Positions 1 through 7,586 of a stretch of DNA of 64,000 bases are shown here, one piece after another (the first letter of the stretch is position 1; the number at the start of each line of letters is the position of its first letter). Where the stretch lies: positions 2,480,001 through 2,544,000 of the forward strand of contig NZ_JAFJMJ010000002.1 in the NCBI RefSeq assembly GCF_017309385.1. Direction: 5' to 3'. The DNA is from Amycolatopsis sp. 195334CR. GTDB taxonomy: Bacteria; Actinomycetota; Actinomycetes; Mycobacteriales; Pseudonocardiaceae. Both the position numbers and the translations under genes were made by a program. The notes below the pieces were generated by a model. It worked only from the letters and a program-made list of their open reading frames with translations. It was not told the DNA's origin and did no database searches.

Positions 1-677
1 TCAGGGCGGTTGAGGGCGAAGGCCCACTGCGCGCTAGTGCTCAGCGCGGACCACCAGGCGGCGTTGCGGGAAGCTGAGGTGTCTGGGGGTGGCATCAGCG
101 GGGTAAGGGTGCCAAGGGCGTCACCGGCCAGTCCGGCGGCGGCGAGGTTGGTGGCCCCGCCGCCCGCGGACGAGGTGTAGGTGTTGTTGGCGATCAAACG
201 GTTGAGTACGGCGACGTAGTCATCGGAGAGATCGCCTGCGGCGGCCATGGTCGCACCGACGCGTTCGGCGATCTCGGCGGCCCGGGTTCGACGTTCGTCG
301 GGATCGGCGGGGATGGAGCCGGCCAGGGCGGCGTTGTCGATGACGTTGCCGTCGTCGGCGATGCGGAAGGCGTGGCGGCGCGCGAGTTCGTCTGCTTCGG
401 CGACCCCGTTGCGGATGCCCTCGATCGAGTCAGCGGTCTCCCCGGTCACGCGGCGCAGGCCGCTCAGGTCCGCGGCATACTCCTCGAGGACGCGGCCGAT
501 CTCCTTGGCTTGAGCTTCGGCCAGTTCGGCCGACGGGCCGGTCCAGCCTTCGGGCTTGGCCAACTTGGCTACGCTGGCTTCGAAGTCGATGAGGCTGTTG
601 TAGGCGGCATTGAGGTCGTCCACGGCTGTGTGCAGCGGCTCGGGATTCCAGCGCTGGAGTTCACCCCAGGTAGGCAT
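1..677 (-). CDS. ESX-associated WXG-type protein, likely alpha/beta hydrolase (DUF1023-like) N-terminal part; runs off the window
   Basis: The reading frame starts at an ATG at 677 and stays open to the left edge, so only about 225 residues are visible. It opens MPTWGELQRWNPEPLHTAVD and then has a long helical stretch with a WTG turn near residue 45, the helix-turn-helix hairpin typical of WXG100/ESX substrates. Actinobacterial proteins with this start usually continue into an alpha/beta-hydrolase (DUF1023) domain; that part would lie outside the window, so the hydrolase call is inference. The start overlaps the stop of the upstream WXG-like gene by one base (TGATG), so the two are translationally coupled. 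The pair probably forms a type VII secretion substrate and partner. Confidence 0.7.
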   Translation of the reverse strand, partial: MPTWGELQRWNPEPLHTAVDDLNAAYNSLIDFEASVAKLAKPEGWTGPSAELAEAQAKEIGRVLEEYAADLSGLRRVTGETADSIEGIRNGVAEADELARRHAFRIADDGNVIDNAALAGSIPADPDERRTRAAEIAERVGATMAAAGDLSDDYVAVLNRLIANNTYTSSAGGGATNLAAAGLAGDALGTLTPLMPPPDTSASRNAAWWSALSTSAQWAFALNRP

Positions 678-1000
678 CAGCGAGGTCCTTCGGTGTCGGG
701 CTGGTGCACCACGATTCCGCGAAGCTCGGCCACGACGGCGTCTTCACGGTCGCGGTACATCGCGGCTGCGGCAAGCAGGTTGCTGGCGTGGTCCTGGAGT
801 TTTTGCGAGCAAGCCTGTTCGGCGGCCTGCCAGCTGGAGCGCAGTTCTTCAAGCTTGGCCACCGCTGGACTCCCTGGCATGGCAGCGGTTCCGTCCGGGA
901 CGCGGCCGGAGCTGTTGAGGCTGGTGATCACCTCGGAGACTTCCTGGGCTGCTTCTCCCGCCTTGGTGATCGTGTCGATCTGAGCGTCGTAGCCGGCCAC
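677..1000 (-). CDS. WXG100/ESX-like small helical protein
   Basis: A 107-residue, almost entirely helical, acidic protein without a signal peptide. It has a Trp near the middle (LRSSWQAAEQACS) and flanking Ala-rich amphipathic helices, which is the size and shape of the WXG100 superfamily, although the classical W-x-G is W-Q-A here. Its stop overlaps the start of the larger WXG-type gene by one base. Such pairs are usually secreted as a helical-bundle heterodimer by a type VII system. No ESX core gene lies in the window, so this is the edge of a cluster or an orphan pair. The 190 bases upstream, up to the divergent gene at 1194, should hold its promoter. Confidence 0.65.
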   Translation of the reverse strand: MAGYDAQIDTITKAGEAAQEVSEVITSLNSSGRVPDGTAAMPGSPAVAKLEELRSSWQAAEQACSQKLQDHASNLLAAAAMYRDREDAVVAELRGIVVHQPDTEGPR

Positions 1001-1193
1001 GTTCCCCTCCTTGGACCCGTGTTCGATCGGCTACCCTACGCGACTAGTTTCGCCTAGAGAAGATGATGGACGCCTTCCAAAGATTTTTCTCAGCAAAAGC
1101 CGTAGGACTGCTCAGCGCGCGTAAGTAGTCCTACTCAGGCATCCCGAAAGCCCGCCACCGTCGCCTTCTGCTTCCGAGGCAACCGAACGGCCT

Positions 1194-1577
1194 GTGCTTC
1201 AAGGACTCCCCGTCCCGTGGGTAACACCTGTCATCGGTCACCGGGTCGCCTGGGTCGCGCTTAACCAGGCGCGATCAAGCCAGTCCGAGCGGAACTGGCG
1301 GTGCCAGGTCTGCGGGCAGTCCCACACCGGGTCGGCCTGGATCGCTGTCGCGGCTGGAGAGGTCGCCGCGGGCGGCGCGCTACATGCTCGATGCCTGGCG
1401 ATGGCCAGGAGATTCTGCCCTGAGCTGCGACACGACCCGTCATTCGTCTTCCTGGAAGTACGACGCGACGTCCAGCCGTACACGTGGGACAGCGCGCTCA
1501 AGCGGATGTCGAAATACGAGGACCTTCATGGGCAACTGCCCGACGTGCTGCCGCTCAAACAGCAGCCCTGGGACTAG
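1194..1577 (+). CDS. Hypothetical small protein with a zinc-finger-like CxxC...C pattern
   Basis: A 127-residue protein with good codon use. Residues about 36-70 contain CQVCG, then ARCL and FCPEL, spacing that could bind a zinc ion. The C-terminal half (SFVFLEVRRDVQPYTWDSAL) looks like a small folded domain. I do not recognise the family. It stands alone, divergent from the ESX-like pair and followed by transposase debris. The start at 1194 is the first in-frame ATG after the intergenic region and no strong Shine-Dalgarno is obvious, so the N-terminus is uncertain. Confidence 0.5.
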   Translation: MLQGLPVPWVTPVIGHRVAWVALNQARSSQSERNWRCQVCGQSHTGSAWIAVAAGEVAAGGALHARCLAMARRFCPELRHDPSFVFLEVRRDVQPYTWDSALKRMSKYEDLHGQLPDVLPLKQQPWD

Positions 1578-1639
1578 AGACGGTTGGGAGGGCAATTGGA
1601 CACGGTTTGTACCGTGCCGGTCGTGCTTGCACCGCTCCC

Positions 1640-2030
1640 GCCAAACGGGCCGACAGAATCCACCGCCTCGCGCTGATGGTGCAACGAACGACGGCGGCCG
1701 CTTACCGAACACGTCGAACTTCCGCTGCGTGCGCTCGCCGGCGCGCAGGCCCGCACGGTTCCCCGCGCGTCAGGCCCCGGTGGATCGCCCGCTGGACCGT
1801 CACCAAGCTCGGCGCCGCCGCGCCCCGCTGCGCCAGCAGTTCCCGGTGCAATGCCGCAGCGTTCCCTCGGCAATACGCCAGCCGAACCCGGAGCCGGTCA
1901 TCAATCTCGAACCGCGGCCGCGACCCGGCAGCCGATGCCGAGCGCCCGCGCGCGACCCACGCCGCACCGCCCGCGTCGACGTCCCCGCGGCCTTGGTCCT
2001 GACTGCGAAGACCCGTATTCGGCGGCTCGA
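1640..2030 (-). pseudogene. Mu/Tn7-type (TnsB-like) transposase N-terminal fragment, frameshifted
   Basis: No intact reading frame exists here, but the minus strand around 1960-1730 reads RLAYCRGNAAALHRELLAQR and then TVQRAIHRGLTRGE. This is the helix-turn-helix region typical of actinobacterial Mu-type transposases of Tn7-like elements. After a stop the next frame continues RKFDVFGKRPPSF, the expected following segment, so the gene was frameshifted and then truncated. The rest of the protein is absent. A C-terminal piece of the same kind of transposase lies at 5308-6014, on the other side of the NB-ARC gene. The order is wrong for a simple insertion into one gene, so several rearrangements must have occurred. 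Confidence 0.5.
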
Positions 2031-2043
2031 CAACTAGGGGTAC

Positions 2044-4698
2044 TTAGTCCGCATCCACGACGCTACGCCAATGCGCGAGGTTGTTGCGGGTGGTGAGGGT
2101 GTGGGGGTGGTCGGGTCCGAGGACCCGCAGTCGGTCGGTGAGCAACTGCTCGTAGTCGGCCACTGCCCTCGCCGGGTCCCCGGCTTCCCCGCGCCAGGAT
2201 GCGAGGTTGCCACGGTTGGTGAGGGTATCGGGGTGGTCCGGTCCGAGGACCCGCACCTGGTCGGTGAGCAGTTGCTCGGTTTCGATGGCAGCTCCCGCCG
2301 GGTCCCCGGCCCGCCCGCGCCACAGGGCGAGGTTGCCGCGGCTGATGAGAGTTACGGGGTGGTCGGGTCCGAGGACCCGCACCTGGTCGGTGAGCAGTTG
2401 CTCGGTTTCGGCGGCAGCTCTCGCCGGGTCCCCGGCTTCCCCGCGCCAGAAGGCGAGGTTGCCACGGGCGATGAGGGTCTCGAGGTGGTCCGGTCCGAGG
2501 ACCCGCAACCGCTCGGTGAGTAACTGCTTGTACGCGGTGGCTGCCCCGGCCGGGTCCCCGGCTTCCCCGCGCCAGAAGGCGAGGTTGCCACGGGCCCTGA
2601 GAGTGAGGGGGTGGTCGGGTCCGAGGATGCGCTCCTGGTCAGTGAGTAACTGCTTGTACGCGGTGGCTGCACCTGCCGGGTCCCCGGCCTTTCCCCGCCA
2701 GGATGCGAGATTGCTGCGGGTGTTAAGAGTGAGGGGGTGGTCGGGTCCGAGGACCCGCACCTGGTCGGTGAGCAGTTGCTCGGTTTCGATGGCTGCACCT
2801 GCCGGGTCCCCCGCCTTCCCGCGCCACCGGGCGAGGTTGTTGCGGGTGATGAGTACGTCGGGGTGGTCGGGTCCGAGGATCCGCACCTCATGGATGAGCA
2901 GTTGCTCGGTTTCGGCGGCAGCTCCCGCCGGATCCCCGGCTTCCCCGCGCCAGGATGCGAGGTTGCTGCGGGTGGTGAGGGTGTCAGAGTGATCGGGCCC
3001 TAGCAGGGTGGATGCCCGGTGATATAAGCGCTTTGTGACTGTGATGGCCCCGTGCAGCAGCCCGGCCTCACCGAGGCTGCGTGCGAGGCGAAACAGAACC
3101 CGGTGCCCGCCGGGCTGCCAAAGGTGGTCCTCGGCGGTGCCCTGCAGCGTGCCGGTGTTCGAGCGCAGCGCCTGCACGAGTTCCTGATCGGACTCGACGT
3201 GGGGCCACGCGTCCAGGAGCGCGTTTGCGACGGCTCGGGCGAGCTCGCCAACGGTGTCGACGGGCAGGAGGTCGCGGACGGCGCGCTGGACTAGGGCGTG
3301 TACGCGGACGGCACGATCGGGCTGGGCGGGGTCGAGGGTGAGCAGGCTGAACCTGCTCAGGGCCTCCAGCCCGCCCAGCACATCGTCGGCGGTGACGTCG
3401 CGTGCCAGCCGGGTGGTGAGGTAGTGCGCGGCGACGTCGGTGGTGAAGACCGCGGTCGGGATGCCGGCTGGGTCCAGCAGCGACGCGAACTCGAGTATCG
3501 GCCGGGCGAGGCCGGCGGGGTCGAGCTGGTCGGCGGCCTCGATCGACAACGACCACGTGGCAGCCACGGTTTGTTCATGTTCGTCGGGCAGGTCCTGCTC
3601 GGTCGGGAGCACGTCCCGGAGCGTGCTTCGCCGGCCGGTCAGCCGTGCACGGTAGTCCGCGCAGGTGAGCAAGGGTTTGTTGATCAGGTAGGCGGCAGCC
3701 TGGGCCAGCGCCAGCGGTAAACACCCCAGATCCTCGGCGAGACCGGCAAGGTCCGCGTGGCCGGCGTGGGCGTGGCCGGGAAGTTTGTCGGTGAGGTAGG
3801 CCAGGGCTTCGGCGGGGGTGAACAGGTCAACGTCGAGGACTTGCCGCCGGTCGCCGTGTAACGCGGCGTCGCGGCAGCGGGTGGTCACCACCACCTGCCC
3901 GGCCGCCGAGTGCGGTGGCCACAACCCGACCAGATCGGAGGGGGCCTGCACGTCGTCGAGGACGACCAGCCACCGGTCGGGGGTTTCGGCCAGCCATTCC
4001 AGCAGCCGCCGACACGCCCGCTCGGGTGCGGCGGGGTCCTTGCCGAGCAACTCGACGGCAACGTCGGCGTAGCCGGCGGTGATAGCCTCACGGGTGCGGG
4101 CGGAAATCCACACCAGCAGTTCCACCTCGTGGTTGTCCCACATGGTGTGGGCGTGATCGGCGGCCAGCTGGGTCTTGCCCACCCCGCCCAGCCCCGTCAG
4201 CACACTGGCCGGGGTCGTGGGCGCGGCGCCGGTGAGCACCGCGGTACCCCCGCCCTCGACCGAGCGGGTCAGCGCCGCCGTGACCGCGCGATGCTGGAAC
4301 GCGCCCGCCCGGGGCGGTACCGATCCGATCCGGCGTCGCTGCCGCAGCACCGCAGGGGCGGCGTTGTCATCGGCAGGCGGACGCGAATCACGAGGTGACC
4401 CCTGATCGAGGGCGACGATCAGAACTTCGTGTCGATATTTCCACTGCTGGAGCAGCACGTCCTCCGGCGGCATCGTCACCTGGTTGGCGCGACCGATCTG
4501 CACGCATGCCGTCACGAACGCCGCGATCCGCTCCCACGGCGGAACCCGTACGAACTCCCCGGCCAGCAACGTCGAGACGGTCGACCGCTTGAGCGAGCCC
4601 GGGTTCTGCTCGCACAGCGCGGCCAGCGTCGGCCCACCAGCCAGCACACGCAACTGCTCGAGCTCGTCGACGAACCGAGCCCGCGGATTCAGCTCCAC
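2044..4698 (-). CDS. HTH / NB-ARC / tetratricopeptide-repeat STAND protein (copy 1)
   Basis: An 884-residue signal-transduction ATPase of the STAND class. Residues 1-95 resemble an XRE-type helix-turn-helix. Residues about 160-450 are an NB-ARC module with P-loop GLGGVGKT (169-176), Walker B RWLVVLDD, an R-type sensor VVVTTRCRDAAL and a GxP-type LGCLPLALAQ. A winged-helix part ends in VHALV where other NLRs have MHD. The C-terminus holds eight 42-residue TPR units, each opening with a GPDH signature. ATP-driven oligomerisation on ligand binding by the repeats is known for the family; the ligand is unknown. A divergent 38-residue peptide gene starts 195 bases upstream. A second copy of the whole module lies at 51798-54381 with only five repeats. 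Confidence 0.85.
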   Translation of the reverse strand: MELNPRARFVDELEQLRVLAGGPTLAALCEQNPGSLKRSTVSTLLAGEFVRVPPWERIAAFVTACVQIGRANQVTMPPEDVLLQQWKYRHEVLIVALDQGSPRDSRPPADDNAAPAVLRQRRRIGSVPPRAGAFQHRAVTAALTRSVEGGGTAVLTGAAPTTPASVLTGLGGVGKTQLAADHAHTMWDNHEVELLVWISARTREAITAGYADVAVELLGKDPAAPERACRRLLEWLAETPDRWLVVLDDVQAPSDLVGLWPPHSAAGQVVVTTRCRDAALHGDRRQVLDVDLFTPAEALAYLTDKLPGHAHAGHADLAGLAEDLGCLPLALAQAAAYLINKPLLTCADYRARLTGRRSTLRDVLPTEQDLPDEHEQTVAATWSLSIEAADQLDPAGLARPILEFASLLDPAGIPTAVFTTDVAAHYLTTRLARDVTADDVLGGLEALSRFSLLTLDPAQPDRAVRVHALVQRAVRDLLPVDTVGELARAVANALLDAWPHVESDQELVQALRSNTGTLQGTAEDHLWQPGGHRVLFRLARSLGEAGLLHGAITVTKRLYHRASTLLGPDHSDTLTTRSNLASWRGEAGDPAGAAAETEQLLIHEVRILGPDHPDVLITRNNLARWRGKAGDPAGAAIETEQLLTDQVRVLGPDHPLTLNTRSNLASWRGKAGDPAGAATAYKQLLTDQERILGPDHPLTLRARGNLAFWRGEAGDPAGAATAYKQLLTERLRVLGPDHLETLIARGNLAFWRGEAGDPARAAAETEQLLTDQVRVLGPDHPVTLISRGNLALWRGRAGDPAGAAIETEQLLTDQVRVLGPDHPDTLTNRGNLASWRGEAGDPARAVADYEQLLTDRLRVLGPDHPHTLTTRNNLAHWRSVVDAD
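2060..3010 (-). repeat. Eight 126-bp TPR-coding tandem units
   Basis: Within the NB-ARC gene the 126-bp period is visible directly: on the plus strand the phrase gtcgggtccgaggacccg or a close variant recurs eight times. The units differ at scattered positions, so the array is older than the 120-bp arrays further right. The sister gene at 51798 has five units, showing gain or loss of repeats. Confidence 0.8.
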
Positions 4699-4892
4699 CC
4701 GTGCCGTCCCCCTCCCGGGAGCTTGTCCAGGATTGACCAGCTCACGACTCAGGAAAAGTACCCTGACCAGCGAACATACCGTGGGATGTCCCGTCTTAAC
4801 CCGGAACGCCCACCCGATCAGTCCAGCAGCCCATCGTGGTCACCAGCAGGCCTGCCCCGCACACCACCCACTCGACCACGAAGGAGCACACC

Positions 4893-5009
4893 ATGCCCCG
4901 CATCCGCCACCACCGACCTCGCCCGCTCATCCGCACCGTCCTCGGCGGAATCGTCTCCGGGATCACCCGCACCCTGCTCGACTGGCTCCTGCGCACCTTC
5001 CACCTCTAA
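4893..5009 (+). CDS. 38-residue basic amphipathic peptide, divergent from the NB-ARC gene (copy 1)
   Basis: The gene starts with ATG eight bases after the Shine-Dalgarno AAGGAG. The product begins MPRIRHHRPRPLIRTVLGG, then has a hydrophobic/amphipathic helix (IVSGITRTLLDWLLRTF) and ends HL. A nearly identical gene (differences at three residues) sits in the same place beside the second NB-ARC/TPR copy at 54265. Conservation of the reading frame, ribosome site and downstream hairpin in both copies argues that it is a real gene. A positively charged head followed by an amphipathic helix suggests membrane binding; a role as effector, toxin or ligand of the STAND protein is inference. I know of no named family. 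Confidence 0.65.
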   Translation: MPRIRHHRPRPLIRTVLGGIVSGITRTLLDWLLRTFHL

Positions 5010-5021
5010 CCGGTAAACGAC

Positions 5022-5060
5022 GCGGCCGGCCGCTCTCCCGTTACGGAGACGGCCGGCCGC
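5022..5060 (+). terminator. Strong GC hairpin after the 38-residue peptide gene
   Basis: A perfect 11-bp inverted repeat, GCGGCCGGCCG and its complement, separated by 17 bases, starts 13 bases after the stop codon. There is no U tract, as is common in actinomycete terminators. The second copy of the module has the same hairpin with one mismatch at 54394-54432. Confidence 0.65.
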
Positions 5061-5307
5061 GACCACCAGCTCGCGCACCGCGCGGCCGACCGGATCAGCA
5101 CGCGACGACCCGGTGCTCGACATCCTCGAAAGGACGCGAGCACCACAACCGCGAGCTGGGGATCCAGCGGCTGCCCGGTGGCGCGGTCGTTCTCGACGCG
5201 GTCGCGCAGCAACCTCGGCAGCGCGCCGGGCCGCAGCAGCAGCTGCAGGCGCACGTCGGTGGCGACCACGCGCAGCGCCGTGACTTCCTGCTTCTCGTCC
5301 AGGACGG

Positions 5308-6014
5308 TCAGCGGTCCCGGTCCGGTCCTGCGCCGGCGCGGGTGAGCAGCTTGTCGAGCGTGCGCGCGATCGCGGTTTCGTCGACCGGTTGGCCGGTGCT
5401 CGCGGTGGCCTGGCGGGCGTGGCGCCAGGTGAAGTCGGCGAACGGCGCCGACACCATCGCCTGATGCGTCCACGCCGCGCGTACGAACCCGCCGTCGGGG
5501 TCGGGGTGGTTGCGTACCCAGACCTGGCTCAGGTCGTCGGGATCGAACCGCACCTCCCACTTCCCGGCCTGCGCAGTGACGCCGGAATCCTGGGCGCCGC
5601 AACGGGTTCAGCGCGGCGCTGTCGTAGGTGCGGCGGTCGATCCAGACGCCGTAGTCGTTGGTCGTGCTCCAGATCGCGGCGCGTGCAGCAGTTCCAGGTA
5701 GTCCTCCCCGGTCAGCATCATCGGCACGTACCCGGCGGCCGCGACGAGCGCGGCCTACATCTCGTTGGACGACAACGTTCCTCCGGTGCCCGACCGACTA
5801 GACCGGCGTGTGGACGAGCCTGCCACCCGGCGACGATCCACTCCTCCAGCGGTTCCGCGGCTGCGCGAGCGACCAGCAGGCCTCGGCGTCGAAGTCGCGG
5901 TGGCTAGGTGTGCGGCCGGTGTCGCCGGCGACGTGTTGGCAGAACAGGGTGTTCACCGACTGTAGGCACGTCGTCGAGCAGCTGGCTGGCCAGCACGGTG
6001 CGGCATCCGGATAG
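5308..6014 (-). pseudogene. Mu/Tn7-type (TnsB-like) transposase C-terminal fragment, several frameshifts
   Basis: Read on the minus strand from 6014 down, successive frames give VNTLFCQHVAGDTGRTPSHR, a degraded EEWIVAGWQ-type segment, AAGYVPMMLTGEDYLELL, VWIDRRTYDSAALNPL and finally MRFDPDDLSQVWVRNHPD. This is the typical order in the C-terminal half of actinobacterial Mu-type transposases (beta-barrel and C-terminal domain). At least three frame changes are needed, so it is dead. The last intact piece stops at 5308. The fragment suggests that the adjacent STAND module once sat in, or was targeted by, a Tn7-like element. Confidence 0.6.
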
Positions 6015-6190
6015 GCGAATCCTGCGCCCGGACTTCGTGTCGGCCAGCGGTGCGGGTGTCGCCTGGTCGGGTGAGTTGTGCGGCCGATCAGGCGACGGGT
6101 GTGCCAAATGGCGTGGAGGCCGTCCGCCTCGGTCGGTAGAACCATGGTTTATCGGCGCACCACGTGGTTCTGCCCTTCGGGAGGTCGGGT

Positions 6191-6608
6191 ATGGCGATTC
6201 CGGGTCGGCCCGCGGTGCACCGCACGATGGTCCTGGTCGACGTGGAGGGCTTCGGCGCCCCCACGAGGACGCTGCCCCACCAGCTCGGCACCCGCGCGGG
6301 CCTGTACGGGGTGGTGGGTGAGGCGTTGGCGGCGGCAGGGGTGCAGTGGGAGGCCTGTCACCACGAGGATCGCGGCGACAGTGTGTTCGTGCTAGTTCCG
6401 CCGGAGTACCCGAAAGCGCCGTTGGTGGAGGTGCTGCCCGGAGCGTTGGTCCGAGCGGTGCGCAGGCACAACACCACCAGCTCCGGGGCGGCGCGGGTGC
6501 GGCTGCGGTTGGCGGTACACGCCGGGGAGGTCGCTTTCGACGACCACGGCGTCACCTCCACCGCGCTGACCACCGGGTTCCGACTACTCGACGCGCCGGC
6601 GGTGAAGA
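6191..6608 (+). pseudogene. Class III nucleotidyl-cyclase-like protein, 5' part, cut by the Tn3-family transposon
   Basis: The product begins MAIPGRPAVHRTMVLVDVEG, followed by HEDRGDSVFVLVPPEYPK and RLRLAVHAGEVAFDDHG. This is an actinobacterial family related to the adenylate/guanylate cyclase domain; the two aspartates that bind metal in cyclases fall in VDVEGF and RGDSVF. About 139 residues remain before the frame runs into the transposon end at 6609, after LLDAPAVKRG. The C-terminal part reappears beyond the transposon at 13315. The ATG at 6191 fits the family start better than an upstream GTG at 6164. Such proteins are often found beside effector/NB-ARC genes, and a broken NB-ARC gene does follow the 3' part. 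Confidence 0.65.
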
Positions 6609-7545
6609 GGGGTTTGAGGAACATCGGTGTCAGATCGTGCGCTAAGCCTTCGTTGTTCAGCCGGTCCGCGTAGATCCGGTACGCCTTGCGCTCGGCTGGA
6701 GATGCGCTGTCGGCGCCGAGTTCGGCGGCCGCGGTGAGCAGTGCGTGGTGGATGTCGGGCGGTGCGGTGACGTGCAGGCTGTAGCCCTGGTCGCGGCGGA
6801 CTTCGCGGCCCTGTCGTAGGGCGTGGCGTTCGGCGTCGTCCAGGTCGTCGCGTTCGTTCAGGTGGCGGGCGATCTTACCGGGGATCTCGATGCGCACCGG
6901 CTGCGGTTCGTCGGCGGCGGGAGTCGGCTGTTCGGGTCGGCCGGGGATCAGGTCGGCCACGGCGGTGCGGATGGCGACCCGGCTGACCTGGTGCTGGCGG
7001 GCCAGTGCGGCGATGCTGGCGCCGTCGCGGAAGGCTTGCCGCACCTTTGCTTCGACGCCGAGCTGGGCCAGGCGTGGCCGGCGACCGGAGCGGGCGCCTT
7101 GTGCCCAGGCAGCGGCCAGGCCGCCGCGGGTGAGTTCGTTTTGCAGGTCGCGCTGGAACTGGCCGACCGAGACCAGGACGTTGACCAACATGGTGGTGGT
7201 CGCGTCGGTGGCGGCCAGGTCGACGATGCCCGACAGCGCGCCGGAGAGCACCCGCAGCTTCACGTCGTGGGCCTGGCACCAGGTGCGGACCGCGAGGATG
7301 TCGGCCAGGTCGCGGCAGAGCCGGTAGAGCTCGGAGACGATGAGCGTGTCGTCGAGCCGGGCGAAGGCGGCCAGTTCCTTGAAGCCGTCGCGCTCCAGTG
7401 CGGGGATCTTCGAGCAGGTGGCCGGGTCGGAGAAGAACCGCACGCCGTCGGCGCCCTCGATCAGCCCGGCTTCGGCGAGTACGTGGGTCTGCCGTTGGGT
7501 GCTCTGCTCGTCGGTGGAGACCCGGGTGTAGACCAGGCGCGCCAT
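6358..7545 (-). CDS. Serine recombinase (resolvase-like) of the Tn3-family transposon, with a read-through tail
   Basis: A 395-residue protein starting MARLVYTRVSTDEQ, so the catalytic serine is Ser10. The ATG at 7545 follows GAAAGGAA. The resolvase catalytic domain spans about residues 1-140, a Hin-type helix-turn-helix (IAALARQHQVSRVAIRTAV) lies near residues 180-200, and a family-specific C-terminal part follows. The frame has no stop before the transposon end: it passes through the left terminal repeat at 6609 and continues for about 83 codons antisense to the cyclase-like gene. That tail is not native sequence. Resolution of cointegrates is the expected role. It lies 41 bases downstream of the kinase-Hsp70 gene. 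Confidence 0.8.
   Translation of the reverse strand: MARLVYTRVSTDEQSTQRQTHVLAEAGLIEGADGVRFFSDPATCSKIPALERDGFKELAAFARLDDTLIVSELYRLCRDLADILAVRTWCQAHDVKLRVLSGALSGIVDLAATDATTTMLVNVLVSVGQFQRDLQNELTRGGLAAAWAQGARSGRRPRLAQLGVEAKVRQAFRDGASIAALARQHQVSRVAIRTAVADLIPGRPEQPTPAADEPQPVRIEIPGKIARHLNERDDLDDAERHALRQGREVRRDQGYSLHVTAPPDIHHALLTAAAELGADSASPAERKAYRIYADRLNNEGLAHDLTPMFLKPLFTAGASSSRNPVVSAVEVTPWSSKATSPACTANRSRTRAAPELVVLCLRTARTNAPGSTSTNGAFGYSGGTSTNTLSPRSSW
6609..6646 (+). repeat. Left terminal inverted repeat of the Tn3-family transposon
   Basis: 38 bp beginning ggggtttgaggaacatcg and ending gcgctaag. It is also read by the recombinase gene on the opposite strand, where it encodes AHDLTPMFLKP. Confidence 0.85.
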
Positions 7546-7586
7546 GAGCTGAGGGTTCCTTTCGCTGCGGACCGGGGCCGGGGCGC

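Noticed and set aside
1640..6014. A single Mu-type transposase interrupted by insertion of the STAND/peptide module
   Set aside because: On the minus strand the N-terminal piece lies left of the C-terminal piece, which is the wrong order for one interrupted gene.
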